Both the position numbers and the translations under genes were made by a program. A stretch of 64,000 nt of DNA, taken from positions 1 to 64,000 of the forward strand of contig CAMTXU010000024.1 in the NCBI GenBank assembly GCA_947085815.1, given 5' to 3'. Origin of the DNA: Fen-1258 sp947085815 (GTDB lineage: Bacteria > Bacteroidota > Ignavibacteria > Ignavibacteriales > Melioribacteraceae). Shown one piece after another: positions 8,332 through 17,079 of the stretch. The notes under the pieces were generated by a model. That model was not told where the DNA came from. It saw only the letters and a list, made by a program, of their open reading frames with translations, and did no database searches. Position 1 is the stretch's first letter; the number at the start of each line of letters is the position of its first letter.

Positions 8332-8973
8332 ATGTTTACCGGATTAATAGAAGAAAAAGGAAAGTTAGTCTCTGCTGAAAATATTGCGGGTGGAAAACGA
8401 CTGAAAATTTCAGCATCTAAAATTTATGACGACTTAAAAATTGATGACTCAGTTTCGATAAATGGCGTCTGCTTAACAGTCACTAAAATTGATAATAATT
8501 TCTTTTGGTGCGATGCCGTCGGTGAAACACTCAGCAAAACAACTCTTGCCGGTATTGCTCGGAATTATGTAGTGAATCTCGAAAGAGCATTACGCCTTTC
8601 CGACCGTCTCGGAGGACATTTGGTGCAGGGACATGTTAACGGTATCGGAATTATTTCGCAATTGACAAAATTGGGAGAAAATTTTTCTCTAGAGATTGAG
8701 ATTCCAAAAGAGTTGGTGAAATATGTAGTTGACGAAGGATCCATTACAATTGACGGAATAAGTTTGACCGTAGCAAAAATTATTGAAAGAAAAATTACAA
8801 TCTCTATAATTCCTCATACGTGGAAGAACACAAATCTGAGTGAGCGAAAAAAGGGAGATAAAGTAAACATCGAGACTGATATTTTTGCAAAGTATGTAGA
8901 AAAAATTTTGCAAGATTCTAATGAGGAAGGCAATAAATTCACGGATAATTGGTTTAAGAATTTAGGGTATTAA
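8332..8973 (+). CDS. ribE: Riboflavin synthase, alpha chain
   Basis: The 213-residue protein converts two molecules of 6,7-dimethyl-8-ribityllumazine into riboflavin. It begins with the near-invariant MFTGLIEEKG. Two lumazine-binding repeats are visible, each with a SxNGVCLT- or TIDGISLT-type motif (SINGVCLTV near residue 42; SITIDGISLTV near 138). GGHLVQGHV lies between them. Length is normal. It follows ribD by 34 nt and precedes ribBA by one base. Confidence 0.95.
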   Translation: MFTGLIEEKGKLVSAENIAGGKRLKISASKIYDDLKIDDSVSINGVCLTVTKIDNNFFWCDAVGETLSKTTLAGIARNYVVNLERALRLSDRLGGHLVQGHVNGIGIISQLTKLGENFSLEIEIPKELVKYVVDEGSITIDGISLTVAKIIERKITISIIPHTWKNTNLSERKKGDKVNIETDIFAKYVEKILQDSNEEGNKFTDNWFKNLGY

Positions 8974-8974
8974 G

Positions 8975-10213
8975 ATGATTGACGAATTAGTTTCAAGAAT
9001 GAATACAATAGATGAAGCGATAGCGGACTTTAAAAAAGGGAAAATGGTTGTTGTAGTAGATGACGCCGACCGTGAGAATGAAGGCGACATTATAATGGCT
9101 GCCGAGCTTGTTAAACCGGAAGATGTTAATTTCATCACTCGCGAAGCGCGTGGAATTTTATGTCTTGCAGTCACCGAACAACGAGCCAAAGATTTGAATC
9201 TGGAATTGATGGTGGAAGAAAACACTGCACTTCATCAAACACCGTTTACAGTTTCTATAGATTATATTCATAATACAACTACGGGAATATCCGCGCAGGA
9301 CAGAACTAAAACAATTTTAGCAGTTGTTAATGAAAAATCGGAACCAAATGATTTTGCACGCCCCGGACACATCTTTCCATTAATTGCTAAAGGAGGCGGC
9401 GTGTTAAACCGTGCGGGGCATACTGAAGCGGCAGTTGATCTCGCCCGGCTCTCCGGGTTAAACCCGGCTGGAATACTTTGTGAAATCATGGACGTTGATG
9501 GAACAATGGCGCGCACTCCAACACTTTTGGAATTCGCCGAGAAGCATAATCTCAAAATTATTACTATCGCTGATCTCATTGAATACAGAAGAAAAAAAGA
9601 GAAGCTTGTTAAATGCCGCGTTATTGTCGATATGCCCTCACGGTTCGGAAATTTCAAATTGCATCTTTATGAAAGTCTGCTCGATCCTACAGACAACCCG
9701 ATAGCTCTCGTAAAGGGGGATATTGAAAGTGGAGAACCTGTTTTGGTAAGAGTTCATTCGGAATGCCTAACCGGCGATGCATTTGGCTCTATGAGATGCG
9801 ATTGTGGAGATCAACTTGCTAACGCTCTAATGATGATTGAAAAAGAGGGGCGGGGTGTTTTTCTTTATATGAGGCAGGAAGGAAGAGGCATCGGGTTAGT
9901 AAATAAACTTATGGCATACGAACTTCAGGAGGATGGCAGCGACACCGTTGAGGCTAATGAATTGCTCGGTTTTAAAGCCGATTTAAGAGATTACGGAATA
10001 GGGGCGCAAATTTTAAAAGATCTTGGTCTAAAAAAAATTCGTTTGATGACCAACAATCCGAAAAAAATTATTGGTCTCCGTGGATACGATCTTGAGATTG
10101 TTGAGCGAGTACCAATTGAGATTGAACCGAACGAAAGTAATGAAAAATATTTGATGACAAAGCATGAAAAACTTGGACACCTATTAAGCTTTATTCCTCC
10201 CAAAAGAAAATAA
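8975..10213 (+). CDS. ribBA: Bifunctional DHBP synthase / GTP cyclohydrolase II
   Basis: The 412-residue fusion supplies both precursors of riboflavin. The N-terminal RibB domain (about 1-210) makes 3,4-dihydroxy-2-butanone 4-phosphate and shows DDADRENEGD and the HTEAAVDLARLSG segment. The C-terminal RibA domain (about 215-412) opens the GTP ring. It shows the zinc site HSECLTGDAFGSMRCDCGDQ, MRQEGRGIGL and LMTNNPKKI. Every catalytic motif looks intact, so both activities are expected. The ATG is one base after the ribE stop. Confidence 0.95.
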   Translation: MIDELVSRMNTIDEAIADFKKGKMVVVVDDADRENEGDIIMAAELVKPEDVNFITREARGILCLAVTEQRAKDLNLELMVEENTALHQTPFTVSIDYIHNTTTGISAQDRTKTILAVVNEKSEPNDFARPGHIFPLIAKGGGVLNRAGHTEAAVDLARLSGLNPAGILCEIMDVDGTMARTPTLLEFAEKHNLKIITIADLIEYRRKKEKLVKCRVIVDMPSRFGNFKLHLYESLLDPTDNPIALVKGDIESGEPVLVRVHSECLTGDAFGSMRCDCGDQLANALMMIEKEGRGVFLYMRQEGRGIGLVNKLMAYELQEDGSDTVEANELLGFKADLRDYGIGAQILKDLGLKKIRLMTNNPKKIIGLRGYDLEIVERVPIEIEPNESNEKYLMTKHEKLGHLLSFIPPKRK

Positions 10214-10230
10214 TAATCAATGGAGTATAT

Positions 10231-10695
10231 ATGGCAAGAATGATTGAAGGTCTGTTAAAAGCTGATGGCAAGAAATTTGGAATTGTTGTATCCAGATTCA
10301 ACGAAATGATCTCGAAGAGTTTACTCTCCGGCGCATTTGATTGTTTAGCGAGACACGGAGCCAACGAAGATGAAATAACAGTTGCCTTCGTACCGGGTTC
10401 CTTCGAAATTCCTATGACCGCAAAGAAAATGGCTGAATCGAAAAAATACGATGCCGTTATTTGTCTTGGCGCTGTAATACGCGGTGCGACTCCTCATTTT
10501 GATTTTATCGCCGCTGAAGTTTCAAAAGGAATTGCGAGTGTTGCAATGGATAGCGGTGTACCTGTTATTTTTGGTATTATTACTTCCGATTCAATTGAAC
10601 AAGCACTTGAAAGAGCGGGTACAAAAAGCGGTAATAAAGGTTGGGATGCAGCGCTGAGTGCAATTGAAATGGCGGACTTGATTAAAAAGCTTTAA
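10231..10695 (+). CDS. ribH: 6,7-dimethyl-8-ribityllumazine synthase
   Basis: The 154-residue protein joins the RibB and RibD products to form lumazine, the substrate of RibE. It typically assembles into pentamers or 60-mers. Conserved motifs are VSRFNE, the VPGSFEIP loop, CLGAVIRGATPHFDFI (with the catalytic His), and FGIITSD. Length is usual. It is the last gene of the riboflavin cluster, and a large palindromic repeat starts within 5 bp of its stop. Confidence 0.95.
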   Translation: MARMIEGLLKADGKKFGIVVSRFNEMISKSLLSGAFDCLARHGANEDEITVAFVPGSFEIPMTAKKMAESKKYDAVICLGAVIRGATPHFDFIAAEVSKGIASVAMDSGVPVIFGIITSDSIEQALERAGTKSGNKGWDAALSAIEMADLIKKL

Positions 10696-10699
10696 AAGG

Positions 10700-10776
10700 A
10701 ATAGAACGCGGATTTTTATGATGATTATGATTTCTTAAGATAAATAATAAATGATCATAAAAATCTGCGTTCTATT
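10700..10776. repeat. Palindromic repeat (family A) acting as bidirectional terminator
   Basis: Two 23-bp arms (10700-10722 and 10754-10776) are inverted copies with one mismatch and begin aatagaacgc. They enclose about 31 bp. The element sits between convergent ribH and gatB, and its right arm includes the gatB stop codon. Related arms occur at 18790, 23785 and 31159. Confidence 0.85.
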
Positions 10777-12220
10777 GTTCTTTCTTACTCTCCAGTTTAC
10801 TTTTCAACAATTCATTCACAATTGCCGGATTGGCTTTACCTTTGGTTTCTTTCATTATCTGCCCGACAAAGAATCCAATCACTTTATCCTTTCCGTTCAG
10901 AAAGTCCTCAATCTGTTTCGGATTTGCAGAAAGGATTCTGTCGATCACGTTTTCAATTTCCGAAGTGTTTGAAATCTGAATCAGATTCTTTCCTTTCACA
11001 ATTAAATTTGGATCTGAATTTGTCCTCAACATTTCCGGAAAAATTTCTTTAGCAATTTTGCCGCTTATGATATTCTCATTAATCATTTTAATCAACTTGC
11101 CGAGATTCGCTGCTGAGACTGAAAATTCCTTGATCTTTATTTTCCGGTCGTTTATATTTTTTAATACCTCGGTCATCACCCAGTTGCTGGCTGATTTAAA
11201 ATCGTTCGTAATTTCTAAAACCTGTTCATAATAATCCGCCAGCTCTCGTGAAGAGGTGAGGATCTCCGCATCATAATTTGGGAGAGAGTATTGTTCAATA
11301 AAACGGTTTCTTCTTTCTTCGGGAAGTTCAGGCAATGAAGCCGCAATTTTTTCTCTCCACTTTTTATCAATTACTATCGGCATCAAATCCGGGTCGGGAA
11401 AATAGCGGTAGTCGTGAGCCTCTTCTTTACTGCGCATCGGAATAATTTTATTCTTATCAGCGTTCCATAAAAGTGTTTGCTGAACAATCCTTCCACCATC
11501 TTCCAAAATATCTATCTGCCGTTCAATCTCAAACTCAATTGCTCTTTCAACATTCCTGAACGAGTTCATATTTTTTACTTCGGTCTTTGTCCCTAATTTG
11601 GTTTCTCCCTTCAAGCGGATAGAGATATTTGCATCGCATCGGAGTGATCCTTCCTCCATATTGCCGTCACATACACCGAGATAAGTTACTATCTGTTTTA
11701 GTTTGGTTAAATAGAGATAAGCTTCTTCAGCCGTATGCATATCCGGCTCACTAACAATCTCCATTAGAGGAATGCCGCATCGGTTAACATCTATCAATGT
11801 ATCAAATCCCTGATCGTGAATGGATTTACCTGCATCTTCTTCAATATGTATTCTGGTTATACCTATTTCTCTCGTTGAACCATCTTTTGTTTCAATTGTA
11901 ATCTTTCCGTGTTCACAAATCGGTTCTTCGTATTGAGAGATTTGATACCCTTTCGGAAGATCGGGATAAAAATAATTTTTACGGGCAAAGACAGAGCGCT
12001 CATTAATACGACAATCTGTAGCAAGTCCGGTTAAAGCCGTGAACTCAATTACCTTTTTATTCAATACCGGAAGTACTCCCGGATGACCGAGGCAGATTGG
12101 ACAAGTGTTCGAGTTAGGTGCGGAGTTAAATTTTGTAGAACATCCGCAAAATATTTTTGTATCGGTCAAAAGTTGAGCGTGAACTTCGAGACCGATGACT
12201 GCTTCGTACATTAAATTCAT
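10772..12220 (-). CDS. gatB: Aspartyl/glutamyl-tRNA amidotransferase subunit B
   Basis: The 482-residue subunit activates Glu-tRNA(Gln) or Asp-tRNA(Asn) with ATP so that GatA-released ammonia can amidate it. The N-terminal cradle domain starts YEAVIGLEVHAQLLT. It contains the zinc-type cysteines of CGCSTKF and CPICLGHPG, then the LPKGYQISQYE and MEEGSLRCDANIS motifs. The C-terminal YqeY-like tail domain (about 330-482) ends in a region with VGQIMKETKGKANP. The partner gatC is 30 kb away and gatA is not in the window. The stop codon lies inside the family A repeat. Confidence 0.95.
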   Translation of the reverse strand: MNLMYEAVIGLEVHAQLLTDTKIFCGCSTKFNSAPNSNTCPICLGHPGVLPVLNKKVIEFTALTGLATDCRINERSVFARKNYFYPDLPKGYQISQYEEPICEHGKITIETKDGSTREIGITRIHIEEDAGKSIHDQGFDTLIDVNRCGIPLMEIVSEPDMHTAEEAYLYLTKLKQIVTYLGVCDGNMEEGSLRCDANISIRLKGETKLGTKTEVKNMNSFRNVERAIEFEIERQIDILEDGGRIVQQTLLWNADKNKIIPMRSKEEAHDYRYFPDPDLMPIVIDKKWREKIAASLPELPEERRNRFIEQYSLPNYDAEILTSSRELADYYEQVLEITNDFKSASNWVMTEVLKNINDRKIKIKEFSVSAANLGKLIKMINENIISGKIAKEIFPEMLRTNSDPNLIVKGKNLIQISNTSEIENVIDRILSANPKQIEDFLNGKDKVIGFFVGQIMKETKGKANPAIVNELLKSKLESKKEQ

Positions 12221-12762
12221 ATTGACTATTGGTCGGTTTTAATTTAGCGAAAAATACTTAATTTTTAGAAGGATCAATAAACAGAAATATAGAAAAAGAT
12301 AATTTATTTCTTCTTCGAAAGAAATTAGTTCCAAGAATGAACTGTAGAGGAATTTTCCCGAGGGAAAACAAAGTTTTCATGATTATCTTAAGGATGGTTC
12401 TAAAAATTATTGAATGGAAATATTTAATCCCGCCAAGGGCGGGACAGAGAAAACGCAAAGTCCGCAGAGAATATTGAAGTTTTTATGGAATAGCCATGCC
12501 TATGGCAGAAGCGCTCTTAAGTAAGATAATTGTTTGAAAAACTGCCATACAATAATGGAGCTGTAAAAAGAGCCGTAAAAATTTTACAGATGATATTGAA
12601 AATAGAAATATATGAGTATCAAGATTTGACTATCTTAACATTTATTTGAATATTAACCAAAACAATGTACCGGGAAGGTTTTAATAAGACAAATATTGAA
12701 AATCAAGAGAATGGATTAAACTCTAAAAAAAAATTCGAATAAATAATTATAAGGTAACTACA
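12221..12762. other. 542-bp intergenic region with repeats, no gene
   Basis: No credible coding region is visible. The region contains a truncated MITE-like element (12388-12484), a perfect short palindrome cccgccaagggcggg (about 12429-12443), and a run resembling other repeats around ccatgcctatggcag (12494-12508). The last part is AT-rich and probably carries the promoter of the CBS-domain gene, but no clear consensus was found. Confidence 0.6.
12388..12484 (-). repeat. MITE-like element (family B), truncated copy
   Basis: It begins ttaaggatggttctaaaaa, matching 18 of 19 bases of the terminal inverted repeat at 43713. It ends with a 32-nt block (12453-12484) that is the exact reverse complement of 43727-43758. 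The second terminal repeat is missing here, and a GC-rich palindrome lies in the middle. Confidence 0.75.
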
Positions 12763-13200
12763 ATGAAAACAGTTAGAGAAATTCTGCTCAAAAAAGGAAA
12801 TCAAGTTTGGACAGTTTCACCAGATACAACAGTTTTTACCGCTCTTCAGTTGATGGCAGAAAAAAACACCGGAGCTTTACTTGTTATGAAGGATGATAAA
12901 GTTTTAGGTATTCTGAGTGAGCGTGATTATGCAAGAAAAGTAGTTCTACTCGGAAAATTTTCCAAGGATATATTAGTACAAGAAATTATGTCTTCTTCAA
13001 TATTGTATGTCGAACCTTCATTTAGCACTGAAGAATGTATGGCAATTATGATTGATAAACGGGTTAGACACCTTCCTGTAATGGAAAACGAAAAACTTTC
13101 TGGAATTATTTCCATTGGGGATGTGGTTAAAGCTGTCATCGATGAGAAAGAGTTTTTAATAAGTCAACTTGAGCATTATATAAAAGGGGAACGCGGTTAG
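12763..13200 (+). CDS. CBS-domain pair protein
   Basis: The 145-residue protein consists almost only of two CBS domains (about residues 8-62 and 72-128), a fold that binds adenine nucleotides and usually senses energy or redox state. Motifs LGILSERDYARKV and LSGIISIGDVVKAVI close the two repeats. There is no attached enzyme domain, so it may act on a partner protein or be a free-standing sensor; the partner is unknown. AAGG with good spacing precedes the ATG. The bshB1-like gene follows on the same strand after a short gap. Confidence 0.85.
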   Translation: MKTVREILLKKGNQVWTVSPDTTVFTALQLMAEKNTGALLVMKDDKVLGILSERDYARKVVLLGKFSKDILVQEIMSSSILYVEPSFSTEECMAIMIDKRVRHLPVMENEKLSGIISIGDVVKAVIDEKEFLISQLEHYIKGERG

Positions 13201-13244
13201 TTGTTCTATAATTATTAATATTGAATCACTTCTTAAAGGTAATT

Positions 13245-13964
13245 ATGATTCTGGATGTATTGGTTTTTGCCGCCCACCCCGATGACGCGGAATTATCCAT
13301 GGGAGGAACAATTGCAAAGTTGACAGCAAATGGATTAAAAATTGGCGTAGTTGATTTAAGCAGAGGTGAGCTTGGAACCCGCGGTTCATCCGAAATCAGA
13401 AAGCAAGAGGCACAAAAGGCTAGCGAAATACTAAAACTCTCACATAGAGAAAATCTTGGTTTTCAAGACGGGTCTCTCAAATTTAACGATGAGTTTCTGA
13501 AGAGAATAATTTCCAAAATCCGTAAACATCAACCTAAAATTATTTTTGCCCCTTACTTCAACGACCGACATCCCGATCATATTGGAACCTCACAATTAGT
13601 AAAGGAAGCAATGTTCTTTTCCGGATTGCCCAAGATTGTTACAGAGGATAATGACCGAATTCAATCGCCATTTCGTCCCAGAAAACTTTTTTATTATATG
13701 CAGACATACGAGTTTAAGCCAGCATTTATTGTAGATATAAGCAGCTATTTCGAAATAAAGATGAAAGCCATCCTTGCTTATGATACGCAGTTTCATAATC
13801 CAGATAGCCTTGAGCCGGAGACGTTTATAAGCTCTCCTAACTTTCTTAAATTTGTCGAAGCCCGTGCAAAATATTTTGGTTTCAAAATTGGAAAGGATTT
13901 CGGGGAGGCATTCTTCAGCGAAGAAGAAATTGAATACGATTTAGTGGGCGAAATTAAGCCGTAA
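13245..13964 (+). CDS. bshB1: Bacillithiol biosynthesis deacetylase (BshB1-like)
   Basis: This 239-residue PIG-L/LmbE-family zinc hydrolase most likely deacetylates GlcNAc-malate in bacillithiol synthesis. The zinc site AAHPDDAE is at residues 9-16. LSRGELGTRG follows and the second histidine motif is DRHPDHIGT. The length is close to characterised BshB1. The ATG at 13245 is chosen over an in-frame TTG at 13221 because AAAGG precedes it at good spacing and it starts directly before the first strand. bshA and bshC are not in the window, so the thiol pathway is inferred. Confidence 0.85.
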   Translation: MILDVLVFAAHPDDAELSMGGTIAKLTANGLKIGVVDLSRGELGTRGSSEIRKQEAQKASEILKLSHRENLGFQDGSLKFNDEFLKRIISKIRKHQPKIIFAPYFNDRHPDHIGTSQLVKEAMFFSGLPKIVTEDNDRIQSPFRPRKLFYYMQTYEFKPAFIVDISSYFEIKMKAILAYDTQFHNPDSLEPETFISSPNFLKFVEARAKYFGFKIGKDFGEAFFSEEEIEYDLVGEIKP

Positions 13965-13990
13965 ATAAATAGATAAGAAAAAAAGGTCTA

Positions 13991-15466
13991 TTGAGACTAA
14001 ACTCATTTCACATCAAAAGCCTCGGCTTTTTTCTAGGAATCTTTTTATTTCTGATAGTATGGTTCTTTGTTGATTTCGGAAAAGAGTTTCATAACGCGAA
14101 ATTAGTTGCGGCTGTTGCATCATTAATGGCAACCTGGTGGGTCTTCGAATCCGTCCCTCTCGCGGTAACATCTTTAATTCCTCTAATTTTATTTCCATTA
14201 CTCGGTGTTCTCTCATCAACTGCAACGGCTTCTCAATTTATGAATACAACCATCTTCCTTTTCATAGGAGGATTTGTAATTGCCATCGCGATGGAAAAAT
14301 GGAATTTACATAAACGTATAGCGCTGAGTGTAATTCTACTTTTCGGGCGCAGTCCTTCAAAAATAATTTTTGGATTTATGGCGGCAACCGGATTTATGTC
14401 GATGTGGATCTCAAATACGGCTAGCTGTTTGATGATTTTGCCTATCGGGCTTTCAATAATTTATAAAATAGAAAAAGAGTTTGGGGAAAAGAGCAGTTCT
14501 AATTTTTCCAAAGCGTTGATGATTGCAATCGCATATTCAAGTACTATCGGAGGAATTGCCACACTCATTGGAACTCCTCCTAATCTAATTTTTCTCAGAA
14601 TGTACAAAATAAATTTTCCTAATAATCCTTTGATGAAATTTGGAGAATGGATGGTTTTTGGCGTTCCATTAGCTGTTGTTATGATGATTATTGCATGGAT
14701 TGTTCTAACAAAAATAGTTTTTCGATCCGATAAAAATTTAATTCTGAATAGAGAAATTATAAGAGAGGAAAAAATAAAATTAGGTAAAATGATCTATGAG
14801 CAAAAAGCAGTGATGGTAGTATTCGTTTTAACATCATTCTTATGGATTTTCAGAAGCGACTTAGATCTTGGTCTCTTTAAGATTCCTGGATGGTCTAATA
14901 TATTTTCTTCGGCGGAGTTTATAGAAGACAGCACCGTTGCAGTTACTATGGCGCTGCTTCTGTTTTTAATTCCCTGCGGTTCATCAGAAAACAAACACAA
15001 ATTTATTTTAGATCAGAACGATATTTCTAAAATACCTTGGGACATAGTTTTACTTTTCGGTGGAGGGTTTGCTTTAGCTGAGGGTTTTGTTCAAAGCGGA
15101 TTATCAAAATTAATCGGGCATGAATTTATGATGTTGAAAAATATTCCTCCTTTAGTATTGGTAGCAATAATTTGTACTATTATAGTTTTTTCTAGTGAAC
15201 TTACTTCGAACTCGGCTCAGACAACAGTGATGCTGCCGCTGTTGGCATCTCTGGCTACCGAGATTGGAATAGATCCATTAACTATAATGATACCGGCGAC
15301 ATTCTCGGTATCTTTAGCATTCATGCTGCCAGTTGGAACTCCACCTAATGCAATTGTTTTCAGCAGTCAAAGGCTTAAAGTTTGGGATATGGCTAAAGCC
15401 GGATTTATTCTAAATATTATAGGTATAATCGTAGTAGTGATCTTCTCAAAAATTTTCTTTTTGTAG
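13991..15466 (+). CDS. DASS family (SLC13) anion/dicarboxylate:Na+ symporter
   Basis: The 491-residue membrane protein has about 11-12 hydrophobic segments and the pseudo-symmetric substrate-binding signatures of the divalent-anion:Na+ symporter family. These are SNTASCLMILPIGLS and the first IGTPPN loop (GGIATLIGTPPNLIF), then SELTSNSAQTTVMLP and the second loop LPVGTPPNAIVF. The likely substrates are dicarboxylates such as succinate or malate, or sulfate; sequence does not separate them. The start is TTG at 13991, preceded by AAAGG. No ATG lies near enough to replace it without losing the first membrane segment. Confidence 0.9.
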   Translation: MRLNSFHIKSLGFFLGIFLFLIVWFFVDFGKEFHNAKLVAAVASLMATWWVFESVPLAVTSLIPLILFPLLGVLSSTATASQFMNTTIFLFIGGFVIAIAMEKWNLHKRIALSVILLFGRSPSKIIFGFMAATGFMSMWISNTASCLMILPIGLSIIYKIEKEFGEKSSSNFSKALMIAIAYSSTIGGIATLIGTPPNLIFLRMYKINFPNNPLMKFGEWMVFGVPLAVVMMIIAWIVLTKIVFRSDKNLILNREIIREEKIKLGKMIYEQKAVMVVFVLTSFLWIFRSDLDLGLFKIPGWSNIFSSAEFIEDSTVAVTMALLLFLIPCGSSENKHKFILDQNDISKIPWDIVLLFGGGFALAEGFVQSGLSKLIGHEFMMLKNIPPLVLVAIICTIIVFSSELTSNSAQTTVMLPLLASLATEIGIDPLTIMIPATFSVSLAFMLPVGTPPNAIVFSSQRLKVWDMAKAGFILNIIGIIVVVIFSKIFFL

Positions 15467-15514
15467 AACCCTTTTTATTTATTATTCATCTTATTATAAA
15501 TAATAGGAGAAGTT

Positions 15515-15901
15515 ATGTCATACTATAATTCAAAAATCGTTGCTTATACTTTCGAAGATGCTATTACAAAAGTAACCGATGAATTAAAGAATGAAGGTTT
15601 CGGAATTCTCACCGAAATTGATGTGAAAGATACTTTAAAGAAAAAACTCGATGTCGACTTCCGGAGATACAAAATTCTAGGTGCGTGCAATCCGCCGAAC
15701 GCTTATAAAGCCCTGCAGGCGGAAGAAAATATTGGAGTCCTTTTGCCGTGCAATATTGTTGTGCAAGAAAAAGCAGATGGTAAAATTCAAGTAAGCGCAG
15801 TAAATCCGATGGAATCTATGCAAGCCGTTGGTAATGAAAATTTAGGGGAGGTTGCTCTTGAGGTTACAGAGAAATTGAAACTTGTTTTGGAAAGACTGTA
15901 A
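15515..15901 (+). CDS. DUF302 family protein
   Basis: The 128-residue cytoplasmic protein matches the DUF302 family: YTFEDAITKVTDELKNEGFGILTEIDV at the start, YKILGACNPPNAYKAL in the middle, and IGVLLPCNIVVQE. Two conserved cysteines (C59 in GACNPP and C80 in LPCN) are visible. The function of DUF302 is unknown; members are often found near thiol or redox genes. A clear AGGAGAAG site precedes the ATG. It stands alone between the transporter and a convergent cyclophilin. Confidence 0.85.
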   Translation: MSYYNSKIVAYTFEDAITKVTDELKNEGFGILTEIDVKDTLKKKLDVDFRRYKILGACNPPNAYKALQAEENIGVLLPCNIVVQEKADGKIQVSAVNPMESMQAVGNENLGEVALEVTEKLKLVLERL

Positions 15902-15916
15902 ATTTTTGAGTTCCTT

Positions 15917-15954
15917 AGTGCCTGAGCTTAATTAAACCCATTCACTCAGGCACT
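15917..15954. terminator. Inverted repeat between convergent genes
   Basis: Arms agtgcctgag (15917-15926) and ctcaggcact (15945-15954) form a perfect 10-bp stem with an 18-nt loop. It lies between the DUF302 gene and the convergent cyclophilin gene. There is no strong T run, so termination efficiency is uncertain. Confidence 0.5.
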
Positions 15955-15972
15955 TAGTTACTCAGGTACTTC

Positions 15973-16455
15973 TCACTCTTCAATAACCGTTACTTGTTCC
16001 ATCTTATCGCCTTGCTCAATCAGATCAACAACATCTTGACCGTTTTTTGCTTTACCGAAAACTGTGTGTTTTCCGTTTAGATGAGGCTGAGGTGAATGAG
16101 TAATGAAAAACTGACTTCCATTTGTATTAGGACCGGCATTAGCCATCGAAATAACACAACGCTCATGTTTAAGCGGATTTCCGGCGAATTCATCTTCAAA
16201 TTTATAACCGGGACCGCCGCGGCCTGTACCGGTAGGATCTCCGCCTTGAATCATAAAATCACTAATTACACGGTGAAATGATACGCCATCGTAAAAACCT
16301 TCTTTTGCTAAGAAGACAAAGTTATTTACTGTCTTTGGTGCGTGTTCAGGATAAAGTTCAATCTCTATTATTCCTTTTGTTGTGTTCATTGATACAGAAT
16401 ATTTTTTCTTTGGATCAATTTGCATTTCTGGGGGAGTATTCCACTGTCTTCCCAT
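15973..16455 (-). CDS. Cyclophilin-type peptidyl-prolyl isomerase
   Basis: The 160-residue protein is a cyclophilin that isomerises Xaa-Pro bonds. The catalytic core is intact: FHRVISDFMIQGGDPTGTGRG includes the active-site Arg, followed by FEDEF, SMANAGPNTNGSQFFIT and LNGKHTVFG. There is no signal peptide, so it is probably cytoplasmic. GGAG upstream of the ATG supports the start. The next gene upstream on this strand is the bacteriohemerythrin, separated by about 200 bp. Confidence 0.93.
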   Translation of the reverse strand: MGRQWNTPPEMQIDPKKKYSVSMNTTKGIIEIELYPEHAPKTVNNFVFLAKEGFYDGVSFHRVISDFMIQGGDPTGTGRGGPGYKFEDEFAGNPLKHERCVISMANAGPNTNGSQFFITHSPQPHLNGKHTVFGKAKNGQDVVDLIEQGDKMEQVTVIEE

Positions 16456-16653
16456 TTAGTTCTCCGTTTTGTTTATAGGTTTTCAAAAAAATGATTTATT
16501 TTGTCGCGTAAACCTAAATATTCCAAGCGTAATAATGAAATGGGGATTAGACCATTCATCTTTTCAGTTAAACAAGATTCGAGATGGAGGGCAAAAATCG
16601 AACAAGTATTTTTTATTTATTGGATTTTTCTTTCAGCATTATTAGTGCAAATC

Positions 16654-17061
16654 TCACTTAATAATCTTATGAAATTTTCCCCAATCAGAATATTTTTTAT
16701 CCTCAACAAGAATGTGGCTTTGAACCCATCTGTCTAACAAATTTTCAAAACTATCTTTCAGTTGGGTCATTGTAGAAGATCCGGTTAGTACCGAATTGAT
16801 TTCGTGAACAATATTATCATGTTTTTCTTTATGATCCTTTAGACCGGGGTATTTGTTTTTTTCCATCCACTCTTCTTCATACTGAAAATGGCTTTTGACG
16901 TAATCATTCAAATGTCTGATGAGATACTTTATCTCCGGTTCCTGACTTTTTGGGTTCTCAATTTCCAACAGCTCATTTGATATAGCAAATAGAAGCCGAT
17001 GCTGAGAATCGATCTCTTCAATTCCGGTTCTGCAGTTTGCGTTCCAAATCATTCTTCTCAT
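16654..17061 (-). CDS. Bacteriohemerythrin
   Basis: The 135-residue protein has the complete di-iron oxygen-binding signature: H21 (SQHRLLF), H58 with E62 (SHFQYEEEW), H77 with H81 (DHKEKHD), and H116 with D121 (SHILVEDKKY). Bacteriohemerythrins bind O2 reversibly and store, sense or deliver it, which fits an organism facing low or changing oxygen. The length is standard for a single-domain form with no fused signalling module. It lies just downstream of the ABC-F gene on the same strand (18-bp gap), so the two may be co-transcribed. Confidence 0.92.
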   Translation of the reverse strand: MRRMIWNANCRTGIEEIDSQHRLLFAISNELLEIENPKSQEPEIKYLIRHLNDYVKSHFQYEEEWMEKNKYPGLKDHKEKHDNIVHEINSVLTGSSTMTQLKDSFENLLDRWVQSHILVEDKKYSDWGKFHKIIK

Positions 17062-17079
17062 CTTGCATCCTCAGTTATA

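Noticed and set aside
9268..9657. 129-residue minus-strand open frame within ribBA
   Set aside because: It is antisense to intact RibBA motifs and has no support of its own.
12258..12458. 66-residue minus-strand frame in the gap after gatB
   Set aside because: Much of it lies in a repeat element and a GC-rich palindrome; composition and lack of a ribosome-binding site argue against a gene.
16501..16737. 78-residue plus-strand frame (TTG start) between cyclophilin and hemerythrin genes
   Set aside because: Its end overlaps the hemerythrin gene in antisense, it has no Shine-Dalgarno sequence and no family resemblance.
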